64,000 nt of DNA from Micropterus salmoides (taxonomy: Eukaryota; Chordata; Actinopteri; Centrarchiformes; Centrarchidae). Position numbers and translations under genes: made by a program. Shown piece after piece: positions 44,709 to 58,216 of the stretch. Location: assembly GCF_014851395.1 (NCBI RefSeq), contig NW_024041150.1, positions 28,571,225 to 28,635,224 of the forward strand, written 5' to 3'. The stretch's first letter is position 1, and every line of letters starts with the position of its first letter. The notes under the pieces were generated by a model that was not told the DNA's origin, made no database searches, and was given only the letters and a program-made list of their open reading frames with translations.

Positions 44709-44848
44709 TGCGTACTGTGGTGGGCTGTGGTTGGCGTCCCTATGTGTGATGTGTAAGATGGCCAGGCTGGTGGACAACGAGGACACATACAAACGTTACA
44801 GAGACATCCTGGACAGGGGCTGTGCTTTTGACAAACTGCTGTGGAACG
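44709..44848 (+). CDS. gba2: GBA2 exon, second copy (AYCGGLWLA segment)
   Basis: 140 bases against 143 in the first copy. The GCTGCT of CAAFDK is reduced to one GCT, an in-frame loss of one Ala. Splice sites are unchanged. Confidence 0.9.
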
Positions 44849-45033
44849 GTAAGTTTAAACACCTGTCTCTTGTGTTCAGTTTGGAAAGGGTTCACTCATT
44901 TGGATTTAGTTGCAGCAGTTGATAAAAGGAAATCCGTAAAAATGCTGCCACTGTTCAGTTTAAACAAAGTTATTTCCAAAACTAAATTGATTGAGACTTG
45001 AAATGCCTTACCTTTATTTCCTTTTATGTTTAG

Positions 45034-45149
45034 GCAAGTACTACAACTATGACAGCAGCGGGAGAGACCTTTCTAATAGTGTAATGTCTGACCAGTGTGC
45101 TGGCCACTGGTTCCTGAAAGCGTCCGGGCTGGGAGAGGGAGACTACCAG
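45034..45149 (+). CDS. gba2: GBA2 exon, second copy (acid/base Asp; GC donor)
   Basis: 116 bases, with no difference noticed from 5758-5873, including CAG|GCAAGT at the donor. Confidence 0.92.
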
Positions 45150-45160
45150 GCAAGTTAATA

Positions 45161-46707
45161 CACTGCTCAAAAAAAATAAAGGGAACACTAAAATAACGCA
45201 TCCTAGATCTGAATTAATGAGATTATTTCATTAATAAGTACTCCTTTCTTTACATATTTGAATGTGCTGACAACAAAATCACACAAATTATCAATGGAAA
45301 TCAAATTTATCAACCCATGGAGGTCTGGATTTGGTGTCACACTCAAAATCAAAGTGGAAAACCACACTACAGGCCGATCCAACTTTGATGTAATGTCCTT
45401 AAAACTAGTGTGTGGCCTCCACGTGCCTGTATGATCTCCCTACAACGCCTGGGCATGCTCCTGATGAGGTGGCGGATGGTCTCCTGAGAATCTCCTCCCA
45501 GACCTTGACTAAGGCATCCGCCAACTCCTGGACAGTCTGTGGTGCAACGTGGCGTTGGTGGATGGAGCGAGACATGATGTCCCAGATGTGCTCAATTGGA
45601 TTCAGGTCTGGGGAACGGGCGGGCCAGTCCATAGCATCAATGGCTTCCTCTTGCAGGAACTGCTGACACACTCCAGCCAGTAGTAGTATTGTCTTGCATT
45701 AGGAGGAACCCAGGGCCAACCACACCAGCATATGGTCTCACAAGGGGTCTGAGGATCTCATCTCGGTACCTAATGGCAGTCAGGCTACCTCTGGCGAGCA
45801 CATGGAGGGCTGTGCGGCCCCCCAAAGAAATGCCACCCCACACCATTACTGACCCACCGCCAAACTGGTCATGCTGGAGGATGTTGCAGGCAGCAGAACG
45901 TTCTCCACGGTGTCTCCAGACTCTGTCACGTCTGTCACATGTGCTCAGTGTGAATCTGCTTTCATCTGTGAAGAGCACAGGGCGCCAGTGGCGAATTTGC
46001 CAATCTTGGTGTTCTCTGGTAAATGCCAAACGTCCTGCACGGTGTTGTAAGCACAACCCCCACCTGTGAACGTCGGGACGTCATACCACCCTCATGGAGT
46101 CTGTTTCTGACCGTTTGAGAAGACACATGCACATTTGTGGCCTGTTGGAGGTCATTTTGCAGGGCTCTGGCAGTGCTCCTCCTACTGCTCCTTGCACAAA
46201 GGCAGAGGTAGCGGTGCTGCTGGGTTGTTGCCCTCCTACGGCCTCCTCCACGTCTCCTGATGTACTGGCCTGTCTCCTAGCAGCGCCTCCATGCTCTGGA
46301 CACTACGCTGACAGACACTGCAAACCTTCTTGCCACAGCTCGCATTGATGTGCCATCCTGGATGAGCTGCACTACCTGAGCCACTTGTGTGGGCTGTAGA
46401 CTCCGTCTCATGCTGCCAGTAGAGTGAAAGCACCGCCAGCATTCAAAGTGACCAAAACATCAGCCAGGAAGCATAGGAACTGAGAAGTGGTCTGTGGTCA
46501 CCACCTGCAGAACCACTCCTTTACTGGGGGTGTCTTGCTAATTGCCTATAATTTCCACCTGTTGTCTATTCCATTTGCACAACAGCATGTGAAATTGATT
46601 GTCAATTAGTGTGCTTCCTATGTGGACAGTTTGATTTGACAGGAGTGTGATTGACTTGGAGTTACATTGTGTGTTTAAGTGTTCCCTTTTTATTTTTTCG
46701 AGCAGTG
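45161..46707 (-). mobile_element. Tc1-like transposon, second copy
   Basis: The same insertion as 5885-7435, between TA dinucleotides at 45159-45160 and 46708-46709, ten bases after the GC donor. A few single-base indels relative to the first copy. Confidence 0.92.
45366..46411 (-). pseudogene. Tc1-like transposase, second copy, frameshifted
   Basis: Starts at the ATG at 46411-46409. It carries the frame breaks of the first copy plus an extra one-base loss near 45490 (GAGAATCTCC for GAGAAATCTCC), which shifts the C-terminal frame again. Confidence 0.85.
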
Positions 46708-47367
46708 TACATGCATGAGCCCCCCAATCTTTCACCCATATTAAGCAATAAACACTGAGGTTGAGTTTTTTTTGTAGAGGAGTTTTTTCCCCTGACAGAG
46801 CAGTACAAAATGACAAGCAATTAGAAAAAGTACCAGCTGGCCTACAATGGATGTGAAGTATAACAGATACTGATATTAATATATGGAGAGTTTAAAATAA
46901 ATTACTATGTATTGGCTATATCTCGTTACCAGATTTTTAAACAAAAACAATTACAAGATTGTTATATTAAGTACTGTGACCAAGATACTTGCTGATTTGG
47001 AAATTTTAAAGTAAAAATCAACTTATGATGCTCTCAGCCGTGTTTCTTAAGTACCCTTAAACGTGGTTTGGATTTCTGTACTGCAATTTCTTGTCTCTCT
47101 TGACATGTACAACAATACTTTATATGCAATAAGCTAATATTAGCCAGTATATCTGCCCAGCTATAATTGGCAGAAATGTACTGAGCACTTGCCAAATTGA
47201 AGGTTAATATTGAACAGTGCCACCAAGAGTTAAATTGTGCACAGTACATAGTTTTTTCTTCATGACCTAACAACTGTTCCTTTCTCTGACGAGCTGAAAA
47301 CATTAAAGATGTTTTCAGATTAGGACATGTATCAAAGCTTTGAACATCACTTCCTCTCTCCCTCCAG

Positions 47368-47559
47368 GCTTTTCCAAAAGATAAAATCCAGAGCGCACTA
47401 AAATCTGTCTTTGACTTGAATGTAATGAGCTTCGCTGGGGGCCAGATGGGGGCAGTTAATGGCATGCGCCCTGAAGGAGTGCCTGACCGGTCCAGTGTCC
47501 AGTCAGATGAGGTCTGGATTGGAGTAGTGTATGGACTGGCAGCCACTATGATTCATGAG
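47368..47559 (+). CDS. gba2: GBA2 exon, second copy (AGGQMGAVNGM segment)
   Basis: 192 bases, with no difference noticed from 8104-8295; acceptor and donor intact. Confidence 0.92.
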
Positions 47560-48148
47560 GTATGTGTGCGTGTGTATGTTAGTATTTAGGTATAATATTT
47601 GTGGCATATCATACTCTCATTTTGTTAAAATGTTGTCGTCAGTGCAGTGTTGTTGAGCTCTTCTGTCTTTCTCACTACATCTGGTCATTTTTTATCCTCT
47701 TAAGTTGATTTTGTTTTCTGTCACATATGCAGCTGAGGAGTGACTTGAAAGTGTACTGACTGCGATATACGATAGGTTACTGAATTGTAAAGTTTGAGTA
47801 GGTATCAATTATTAACAAGTGCCAAGACATCAGAAAAGTTGAACCCACTCTTTTTAAGATGCTAAAACAATTCTAACGTTGCCGTTATTGCATGGTTAAG
47901 AGTCTTGTAATATTTTAATCCTAAGTTTTGCATTGTTAACAATCTGTTAAAGGAATAGTTATACATTTTGGGAAATATTTCCTGGGGTCTTGTAAATGAC
48001 TCCGGACTCCAGTTTCATATTATAGGGACAGATATGACTGTGATATCAAATCTTCTCACCTAACTCTGCAATAAATTGGCTGATTGCATTGATTGTGACA
48101 TTAAGTAAAATACAGCCTCACGCCTCTGTGGCTGTCGGTTTCTTTCAG

Positions 48149-48403
48149 GGTATGCAGGAGGAGGGTATGCGCACGGCAGAGGGTTGCTACCGGACTGTGT
48201 GGGAGAGGCTGGGCATGGCCTTCCAGACTCCTGAAGCCTACTGTGAGAAGGGAATCTACCGCTCTCTGGCGTACATGAGGCCGCTGAGCGTCTGGGCCAT
48301 GCAGCTAGCCCTGAACACTTCACAGAAGGATCAGATCACATCGGCACAAACTGGAACCACAGATGGAGAACAAGGACATGATCTGAGAGAAAATCAGAGC
48401 TAG
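48149..48403 (+). CDS. gba2: GBA2 terminal exon, second copy
   Basis: 255 bases including the TAG stop, with the same translation as 8887-9141. Confidence 0.92.
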   Translation, partial: GMQEEGMRTAEGCYRTVWERLGMAFQTPEAYCEKGIYRSLAYMRPLSVWAMQLALNTSQKDQITSAQTGTTDGEQGHDLRENQS

Positions 48404-48927
48404 GACTTGAGCCATCAGACGGGTGTGATTTAGGTACAGTGGGTTCCTCCAAAGATGACCTTCAAACTCTCCTGCAGCCACCACCCTCATATGTAGGGCT
48501 CCATTTGATCGGTCACAGTCCTTGAATTTGATTACCTACCGTTTGTTCTGCCGTTAATTATTTATGGTTGACAAAGTCAGTAGCCACTGTAGATCATGGT
48601 ATTGTTGGGCAAGAGGTTCTTCAAGAGACTGGAAATGGTTCCTGATTCTTAGAAGTTGTGCAGTGTTGGGTTGGTAGCCAGGCAATGTCAAGATCATATC
48701 AAAAACTGACCTTTTGTTTCAGCAACATATTGTCTATTTGCACACACATACAGACACATGCGAGCACTACATTTTACAGTCGTCAAAAATAATGTTTGCA
48801 TATTTGGAAAAAGTTTATATGCTATTTGAGGACTGTGTGATGTATGTATTGTCTGCAACAGTTGAGATTTGAACAATTTCTTTATCAGAAATATAAAAAA
48901 AACATTAAAGATTTTCTTTTTCCGCTT

Positions 48928-48933
48928 AATAAA
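48928..48933 (+). promoter_or_regulatory. gba2: Candidate GBA2 polyadenylation signal, second copy
   Basis: AATAAA, the counterpart of 9666-9671. Confidence 0.4.
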
Positions 48934-49342
48934 TTTGAATTCTGTATTAACTATGTAATATGCGATCAGTAGTGTCGGAAATTAAGTCTTAAAAAATTAC
49001 ATACAGTATATATAGGTTTTCTTTTTTTAAAATAGCATTTGGTGCCTTGTTGCATGTTGGCCAGATCTACAGTACATTAATGTAGTGGCAACCGTGTTTT
49101 AAAATCCAATACACATGACAATCTTGCTGAATAAATGATTAAGATAAAAAAGCTGGTTTGTTGTGTTGTTAATTAAATATCAGTAATTAAGTACAAACAA
49201 GTGATGTCTGACCTACTCAGAGACAAAGACATTAATGTTTTACTGTTGTAATGAAATTCAATTAAGGCTTTTACAGTCTACGAGGACATAAGAGGTCATT
49301 GAAGTTAAAGTTACACTTATCAGATAAAAGACAGGTCAAAAA

Positions 49343-49399
49343 GGTTAACGAGTCTGGCTGTTAACTGAAAGGTTGGTGGTTCAAGCCCCCCCAGGGAGG
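49343..49399 (+). pseudogene. Degenerate tRNA-Asn-derived sequence, second copy
   Basis: Counterpart of 10081-10136, with the same decay. Confidence 0.5.
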
Positions 49400-50943
49400 C
49401 TGGGTTTTGTGCTTAAGTATCCAGGCAACATCAGGAGCAAGGGTCAGAGAAACCAGGAGCAAAAGTAACACTGTGACAGCAGTTTGGCCAAATGAATGGG
49501 ACACATCATCAGTAGCGGTATATCCTTCTGTCATAGTTGAATAGTAAATATTAATAGGTTATCTAGCTACTTAGTTGTACCTAGATAATGACCAATGCTG
49601 GGTCTCTGTAAATATTATTTTAACGTACAGTCTAGATTTGCTCTTATGAAAAGTGCAATGAGATAACTGTTGTGAATTGGTGCTCAATAAAAAATAACTG
49701 AATTCAACTGCCAAGGAATAAAGGGATTCATTAGACCTGAAGCCTCTGTCCTGTTGTCTGCATCTGACAATTATTTTTTATTTTTTTTAACCATACCATT
49801 ACAAAGTATATCTCAGGGAAAGTCATACATAGTTTAATCAATTTCAAATTGATTCATAATTATTATAATATAGGTGAAGCTATGATGTACATGCACTCTA
49901 CGATATAATCACATCTGTCTTATTGTGCCACCTCCTGGTCACAGGCCTGTACAATAATACAACCACTTTGTTAATAGGTTTAAACAAGTTCTTAAAGCAC
50001 TGTACAAGACACGTAACATATTGAGCTTTGAACATTCATTTATGACCAATGTCTGTTTACTTTATAAGATACTGCAAGGTTTAGCTACCCCACCCCTTTA
50101 ACAATTTATCCTTACAGCACATAAGGAAATAAGGCAAACAAGATCATCAACAAGGGGAGACTGTTAAATAAAACACTGTTCGACAAAAATCGTACAAAAT
50201 GCTTTTTCAATCACAGCGACAAAACAGTGGAATGCTTAAGTGTATTAGTTAAATCAGTCTAAACGTAGTCTATACACCCTGAATGTATTTATTTGTTATC
50301 AGTGTTATCACAGTTTTTTTTTAAATATCAAAATGTACTGATACACAGAAATAATTTTACAAAGTTTTACATTGAAAACCATAAATAAAATTAACTTTTT
50401 GTTTGCATAAACATTAAAATATTAACAGCAAATACCTTATGTAAACATGTGCAATGCATGAAATGATCTGCAGACACATGAAGGTTAAAGCAGCAGAACA
50501 TGTTGTGTTTTTACTTCAGTTTACTAGCTATAAGCAAGTTAGACAGACAAACCAAAGCTAAAAGTTACCCTGCATTTCCTTAAAGGCAATTTTCCCTCAG
50601 CACTCTTATAAAAACCAAAATATCACCAGACTTCAGACAGGCTGAAATATCTCTGCAGCGCTGTTGTCGTTTACCCAAACAAACGCATGCTTGTGGGAGA
50701 CTGTTGCTAACTTTGTTTGATGCTGGAAAGTATTTGCCGTGAGTTTTTCAAAGCGCTGTAATCAAGCATGTTGTAATACTAACCGTCGGAAATCTTACTA
50801 TGGTTTATCATTAAGCTGGTAACCACTTCATCCCTAAAACCAATAAATGAAACGTGCATTTCAAGTATGCTTGTGACATCCGTGTCATTCAGCTGCTTAA
50901 GGCAACAGTCCAGCATGACTGGTAAAGTAGATCAGGGAGAATC

Positions 50944-51171
50944 ATGGGGAGGAACTGGTTGGCACACTATCTTGGGGAGCGTGCAGACTTTGTGGATCGG
51001 CCCAGCCTCTTCCCAGTGGTCTGCCAGGAGCCCCCAGAGCCCATCAACATCCCCACCAGTCGCTGGCAGCTGTCTGTCTACAACAGGGACATCCTTTCCC
51101 GCATGGACCATCTAAAGGCCAGCATCACTTCCACGTTTTGGTCCATCTTAAAGATGAACTCAACCAAAAAA
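50944..51171 (+). CDS. Candidate coding exon, second copy
   Basis: The same 76-residue frame as 11680-11907. One extra A in the following A run changes the frame beyond the conserved part, which suggests that the coding segment ends before or in that run. Confidence 0.38.
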
Positions 51172-51210
51172 ACAAGACAGTGTAACAGACTTCCATGTAC
51201 TAATATATAC

Positions 51211-53025
51211 CAGTGTTTCCCAAACATTGATTTATTTGTGGCAGCCTGCCGCAATATCAACGCTGACAGCCACACAGGGCTCAACAATAACGGTGGCCCG
51301 ATGGCTCTGGGCCAGTAAAACGTAACGTCGGGACAGTTGAACTAGCAACTTTAGTATTTTAAAAAAACTCAATGAAACTCAACATCCTGCAGTTGTTTTG
51401 CAGCTCTTGGCGCGCACCAATGTCCAATCAAGAGTTACGTGACGAGAGGTTTTCAAATATTATTTCTCTAATCTCAATCATGCGGCAACCTCTGGGTCGA
51501 AAGTGAAACTATGCAGACGGAACTTTAAGCTGCATTCTCTCTAACGGCCAGCAGAGGGCGAGTTCCATTAGAAATAATGGTAAAATGTTGCTACTTCTCA
51601 GCTGATTTATTACCTCAGTAAACACTTTTAAATGACTTTATAGTCTCAGTCGCTAGTTTCAGGTCTTCTTCAACACAGCATGATGTCCGTTTAGTATATT
51701 ATGGTCCTATTTAGGGGAAAATAAACGATAATGCAGCGTATGCTTTTTGATGGGACTACCTTGTGATTGACGGCAACCTGTTCATCAGGATAGAGGCGAC
51801 TCGTGTCCGCTGCTCTGTGTACATTTTTCATAAATGGCTGTCAGCAGGAGAGCGCGTCATGTTTGAGTCTGTTAGTATGTTTTGTTTTAAAAGTAAATAG
51901 TTTGTTAACCTTTTTATTTTTTATGATTTTAACTGTGTTTACTGTTTTTACATTTTGGTTTAGTTTATTTTATATGCAGGATGTATTTCATAAACGATTA
52001 AACACGATTAAACACAGGAGGGACAGTAAAAATAGTTTTCGTGGGGTGGGGCCAGTTGCAAAAAAGTTTAATGTTGAGCCTTGCCGCCACATATTGATTT
52101 TCTTTTTTTTTTTAACCAGGCCTATTTAAAATCGTATCTGAAATAAGGACTCAGATTAGGGGCGTCACGATAGACTTAGCTCACGAGAGGAGATGATACA
52201 CGATATTGGTGTCACGAGAACAAGACTAGAAGATATTTTAACCCTACTTTATAGAAAACAATTAATGCTAAAATATAAAAGTTGGGGGGTTCAGGTGGTC
52301 CTCCCCCCGAAAATTTTGAGCATTAAACATTTGATTTCCTACATTCTGGCAAACCTCTCCGCACCAATTTCTTTTCCTGCATTAATTTATGGTGGAAATG
52401 TTTTTATTTATGTAAAAGAGAAACAGAAAATTCAGATGGCAGGTGACAATTCAAATCTAAAAATCTAAAAGAACAGAAAACCAAAAACAAACTGTATCAA
52501 GAAGTTGTTAAAGTTACTCACTGGTGCTTCATGTTTTGGGGCCATTTTATAATTAGTAGCTTTATTTTTTTTAGCTTAAGTTAAATTAATAAATAAGTGC
52601 AAATTAACTTTTCTCAAAACATTTTCATTTGTTATTTAACATTTCTGGTTGCAAGCTATTCAGAACATTTTTAACAAATGCTTTCAAAAAGTGGTGGGTA
52701 CAAGACCTGCCCTACTCTGCCTCTGATTGTCTGTCAGGTTTACCGATTAGGAATGACGATTGGTTAGGCATATGCGGCTGTAAATTTGCAAAGATCATGC
52801 TAGAGTGGACTCGGTAGATCCACTTCATCATCGGATCTGCACAAATCACGTAGGTGACCCATTTTTGTCTCAAAATGGCGAAACGGTGAAAGGTGCCTGC
52901 AATGTCGGAGACTATTAATTATAGCTATATTAATATTAGAATACTGCAGGGTTTTCGAGGTTAGCAGGCTGTACATAGCTGGTACTCAATGCCATAGTTA
53001 CGCTGTCACTCTGTGGGAAACACTG
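51211..53025. mobile_element. Composite hAT-like element, second copy
   Basis: Same ends and interior as 11946-13762, with small homopolymer indels. Confidence 0.6.
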
Positions 53026-53812
53026 TAGACTCACAACTACACGTATCAGTTTTGTCATGTCATAACATTGCATACGCAGTTCTTATAAATGTGTGCTGTG
53101 AAATAAATCTACATACACTAACTTCTACAAATGATCTGTAAAGCATAATTTTAAACATCACTGTCATTAAATCCCAGATGTTCTAGATGGCAGTTCAGAG
53201 GCTGGCCTGCCACAGCAGGGGGACAGCTCTCTGGGTGACCTCCATCAGCAATGAGGTCGGTCAGATTATGACCAGTGTCCTGGACAAGATCAGGGTTTTT
53301 CCTGCATAGAGAAATTTTTGCCGCCCAAAGAGGTTTTAGCAAGAGCCCAAGGAAAATCACCAGCGCCAAAATGATCAGAATTGAAGAAGCGTTTCAAATA
53401 TTCTCCTAATGTGTTTTAATAGCCATTTATCAAACAGCTTTTGAGCAAGCAGAAGATGTTTTGTCTTCCAGCAGTCACCTCTCCTGTCATCCGCAGCGCT
53501 GTTTTTTTATTTTTGTAACACATGCAGCTGAAGCAGGATTAATAAACCAGCTGCTGCGTTGGTTTGACTGCGCCTGAACGCTCCACTACGAAGCTCGCGC
53601 TACTGGGAGCGATGACTTCCTGTTATTTCTCACAATATAAAAGCAGTTTATGCTCTAAGTGTGCTGGTATTCACCGGTACTGTCACTTTTACATTTTACT
53701 CTTTGGTGTACCAGCCCGTGTCCTCATTTCTGCCCACTCCTGTTCCTGTTATCTCCTGCCTTGCTAATCTCTGCAGGGAGATCGGGTGCCTTTCATGCAG
53801 CCATGTGCGTTA

Positions 53813-54103
53813 GCTGCTTGTCACTTTTCGTGAACCGACCAATCACAGCCTGGTGTAGGCGGGGCATTAAAAAAAGGCTGATGCACTACATCAAACTTTA
53901 GAAATGTTGACTCGTTCTGTATGCAAGGTTTTTATTATTGACATTTAGTACTTTGCATAAACAAATCAGAGACTGACCACCATGTAGAGCATTTTTCTTG
54001 CACAATAATTTAGTAACTGAAAACAAACTTAATGACAAAATTAAACTGCTGTTTTATCCATCTGGAATTAATATTAGGCTACTAATAGTAAGCTATAGTA
54101 GCC
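53813..54103. repeat. Dispersed repeat, second copy of 14550-14840
   Basis: Counterpart in the duplicated segment; shares blocks with about 61010-61270. Confidence 0.45.
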
Positions 54104-54109
54104 TATATC

Positions 54110-55353
54110 ATCATGTTAGACAGACTGAGGCACTGGGTGGGGATCTCTGGTACTGCTCTAGAATGGTTTTCATCCTACCTGTCAAATAGGAAGTTTTGCG
54201 TGTCTGTAAACAACTATGTCTCTTCATTCTGTCCAGTTAAATATGGTGTGCCTCAGGGGTCGGTCTTAGGACCCATTTTGTTTTCCTTGTATCTGCTTCC
54301 CCTTGGACATATTATCCATAAACATGGCATTTCTTTTCATATTTATGCTGATGACACAAAATATACTTGCCCGTCAGATCCACAGACCCTGGAATGCTGA
54401 GTTCACTTAACAACTGCCTTTGTGAAGTTAAAAAATGGATGTCAAATAATTTCCTCCAGCTGAACTCAGACAAAACAGAAATCCTGGTCATCGGGTCTCA
54501 GCAGATGGCAAAATACTGCCAAATACTGCCATCTGCTGGTTCCCTAGTAAATCACATTAAGCCTGTGGCAAAGAACCTTGGTGTTTGGTTTGATAGTAAT
54601 TTAAATTTCGAGCAGCACACCACAAAGCTTGTTCAATCATGTTTTTATCAACTTAGAAATATAGCTAAAATTTGATCTATGTTAACTTTTAAGGACACCG
54701 AGACCATTTTACACGCCTTCATCTCATCACGCCTGGATTATTGCAACAGCCTTTTCACCTGTTTAACCCAAAAATCTATTGATCGACTCCAGACTGTCCA
54801 GAACTCAGCTGCCAGGCTTTTAACCAGAACAAAGAAATATGACCACATTATTCCTATTTTAGCTTCATTACACTGGCTCCCAGTATGTTTTAGAATTGAC
54901 TTTAAAATTCTATTGATCACTTTTAAAGCTCTTCATGGCCTCTCGCCTTGTTATATTTCTGACCTTTTAGTCCCGTACGCACCAGCACGCACCTTGAGAT
55001 CCTCGGGCAGAGGTCTGTTGTCTGTTCCAGAGTCTCGACTGAAAACTAAAGGGGACAGAGCGTTTTCTGTCAGGGCCCCGAGGCTCTGGAACAGCCTGCC
55101 CGAGGAAATCAGGTCGGCTGAGTCGGTGAACTCTTTTAAGTCCCTTCTTAAAACATACTTTTATAGGAGAGCTTTTCCCGATCTTATTTGACTTTATTTT
55201 ATCCCTTTTATTTTATTGTATTTTACTAATTTTATATTAAATTTTCATGCTCTTATCTTTTTTGTATTATTCTTTACACTTGTTAAAGCACTTTGTAACT
55301 TGTTTTTGAAAAGTGCTCTACAAATAAGGATTATTATTATTATTATATTATTA
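54110..55353 (+). mobile_element. L2/CR1-like LINE, second copy
   Basis: Same 5' truncation point and ATT tail as 14847-16090. The reverse transcriptase (54113-55191) has the shared TGA stop plus a one-base loss right after YADDT near 54357. Confidence 0.85.
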
Positions 55354-55920
55354 TACCATTATCTGAAATTCTAATGAATACTCTAGGGCTGACCCGGCAT
55401 AGTTGAAGTCACGATGCTTCGATGGGCGGAGCCAGCTTCGACTGTGAGATTGACAGTCGAAGCTTCGCAGTGAAACAAGGATCATGCCATTTTGGCGATA
55501 TGGGGGTGCTCAACGTCTGATTTTACATAGAACTACAATATACATTTCAACATACAATGCTGTAAATAAACATGTAAAAGGAATAAAACTTTCAATAAAT
55601 GTTTTTAAAATGCGTAAATAAATCCTAAATTGTAACCTAACCCTGGGTCGTCAGTGCGCATGTGTAGGCTTAGCGTGTTTGTGTGCAGTGAGTGATCAGT
55701 GGCAGAAGAGGAACACTTGCGGAAGAGACGGAGCCCCAGCTTCACCAGTGTTGTGCCGAGTTGTTCGCACCTCGCGAGACTTTCGGATAATTTATCACCG
55801 TTGATGAACCACACAAAGAATATTACATTGTTTTTAAAGACGCGGCTACTTGAAATAGACCCACAAGGACGTGCATGAAGTTATCGGCAGCACGGCATGC
55901 AAGTAAAACTGAAGGCAGGC

Positions 55921-55942
55921 GAGAGAGAGAGAGAGAGAGAGA
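55921..55942. repeat. GA microsatellite, eleven units
   Basis: (GA)11, two units longer than at 16659-16676. Confidence 0.85.
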
Positions 55943-56186
55943 AATGGGTCTTCAAAAAGCTTCAGTTTAGCTGGAAATTTACAGTGTAAGTTTAATGAAT
56001 GGAGACTGCAGCTCTGCAGCTTCTCAAGATTAAAGCAGAGCTACTGTGTATATTTTGTTTTTATAGATTTTGGTCATAAAGTAACTTCCTGCCTTTACTG
56101 TACGCATACTGATCATGCTTACTGTCGCGCTAAGTCAAAGGCCCATTCTGAGCCAGGAAAAACCCTTAAGTTGGGTGGCTGGTGAG

Positions 56187-56376
56187 ATGGAGCAGAATCT
56201 GGCATGTGTAGAAATGTCACATAAGGTGCATCCAAGATGTGCCAGGTGTGCAGCTATACACAGAGATCGGCACCACAACCACCAAGGGGGGTGCATCATC
56301 CTGAACAGGTACCACTGTGCCAGAGGCTCCACAGACCTGGAATCTTTTCACTGCCACCTTAACAGGTTCATTTCAG
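56187..56376 (+). pseudogene. Cys/His-rich coding fragment, second copy
   Basis: Same frame and donor as 16921-17110. Confidence 0.35.
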
Positions 56377-56794
56377 GTATGTTGCGTAGATTTTGATGAT
56401 GGGGCCAACTTATGTATTGAACCTTTAACTGAGTATTTCTTCAGTTTGCTTGCTGGGATTCAGAAAAAGGAGGTTTTTGTTGAGATCTGGATTCATGTGG
56501 AGACTTGAACTGAGTTAAGGTGTCATTAATTGATGGTTGAACTGTGAGTTTTGTATTGAGAGTTCACTGTATAATACGCTGTCAAGAACTTTATTTTTCT
56601 TGTAGTCGTCAGGTAGGCCTACCTGATGATATTATTTAATGCCTTGACTTGACACTCAAATTATCTTTCTCTGAAATTATTATAATTTAAAACTTTTACT
56701 CTGTCCCTTTCTAACATCCTTGCTTCTTATCATGGCTGACATATACAGTACTAATAATTAGGTCTGGGCAATATGGCCAAAAATTTTACCATGA

Positions 56795-58216
56795 CAGTGT
56801 TTCCCACAGGATGACTGTTTAACTGTGGTGGGTTGAAACTTTCATATTATCATCTGGTTGCTTACATTCACCCCAGATGCAAATTCAAAACATGCACTGT
56901 GGAATGTTCTGGATGTATTTGTAGGCCTATATGTATATAAATAACTGTATATATTGTTTTATTTTATTTTATATTTTACCATATTTAATATGGGCCTACA
57001 CTTAATTATATGTTTGTGTAGCATGAAGGAACTACAAATTTCATTTCATTATGCAGCCTTGTGCTGTATATTGACTAATAAACAACTTTGTACCTTTGCA
57101 CCTTCTATTTATAGCAGGTAATTTTTTATATCACGATTTTAGTTGTACTTAATTCTCTACCTTATTTTAATAAAAAGTCTTGGGTTGTTTTTTCCTCATA
57201 ACTTTCTGACATTTCCCAGGGTATATAGTATTTGACAGCATTTGTGTAAAAATACATAAAAGCTGAGTGGTGGTGATTAAAGTCAATACAGCATGTATGA
57301 CATTGACTAGCCTACAATGCTTTGTCCAATATGCAATTATCCTACTTGTGCAAGTGCTGTACCAAGCCCTGGCTCTGTAAATGGGAAACAAAGTGGCTCG
57401 GACTGAGCCACACAACAAGGGGCTATATGTAGTTTTTCAATGAAATCACTTATTAATAAATCAGGGTAGGGTAGGGCTGGGCGATATAGCCAAAAATGTT
57501 ATCACGATAAAAACATTTCATATCATTCGATAACGATAATTATCACAATATGTGTCAAATCATTATTTCTTTCAAGTTTAAAGGCAGATTTTTGCTCCTG
57601 ACTGAAAGTTTAAGAAGCCAGATGGTTAATTATGTGGTTAAACTTTTCTTTATGGTCAGAATGTGACAAACACTTGATGCCAAACAGTGGATCACTTCAG
57701 AAGTCTGAGTTAGAACATTCAAAACTATTTTTACTTTTATTTACACCAAATATGATTAGTGAATCTTTTTTCAGGCTTCTTTTTTCAACAAAATAAATAT
57801 TTTAATAGAAAAATTAATTTGTTTGTGATTCAAATAAATTAAAGCAAATATTTATTGACGATATGTTGAACATTTATTATATTGTTATTGAGGAAAATTA
57901 TATTGCGATAATTATCATTATTGTTTCATTGCCCAGCCGTAATTTAGGGTTGCTGGAAAAACATTAAAGAAATTAGTTGACTTTTTTGCTGTTTCATCAC
58001 CATTTATATCTTTGCAGTGTGTTTATGATCAAATTGTTTACTAGGGCACACAATTGTTAACAAAAGTGCAAAGTTCTTTTGCTTTTAAAGTGCACCAAAT
58101 TAATGCACTTAACTTTAAAAGGCACACATTTTCTTTCGGGGGGGCAATACCCCAGACCACCCTAGAGGGTCCATGTCCACCCACCATAGTCTCACAAAAT
58201 CTTGTGGGAAACACTG
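56795..58216. mobile_element. Composite hAT-like element, second copy
   Basis: Same ends as 17529-18951. The inner MITE is at 57472-57941. Confidence 0.55.
57472..57941. mobile_element. hAT-type MITE, second copy
   Basis: Counterpart of 18207-18676 with the TAGGGCTGGGCGATA start and CCCAGCCGTA end. Confidence 0.6.

Larger units (their letters stand above)
44709..48403 (+). pseudogene. gba2: GBA2 3' fragment, last four coding exons
   Basis: Exons 44709-44848, 45034-45149, 47368-47559 and 48149-48403 correspond to the last four GBA2 exons with intact splice sites and frame, including the GC donor after 45149 and the stop at 48401-48403. The acid/base Asp codon is at 45090-45092. The six preceding exons, including the nucleophile exon, are absent from the sequence left of the gap. 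Either it is the other haplotype of GBA2 cut by the assembly break, or a 5'-truncated duplicate that could not encode an active enzyme. I favour the first. Confidence 0.85.
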
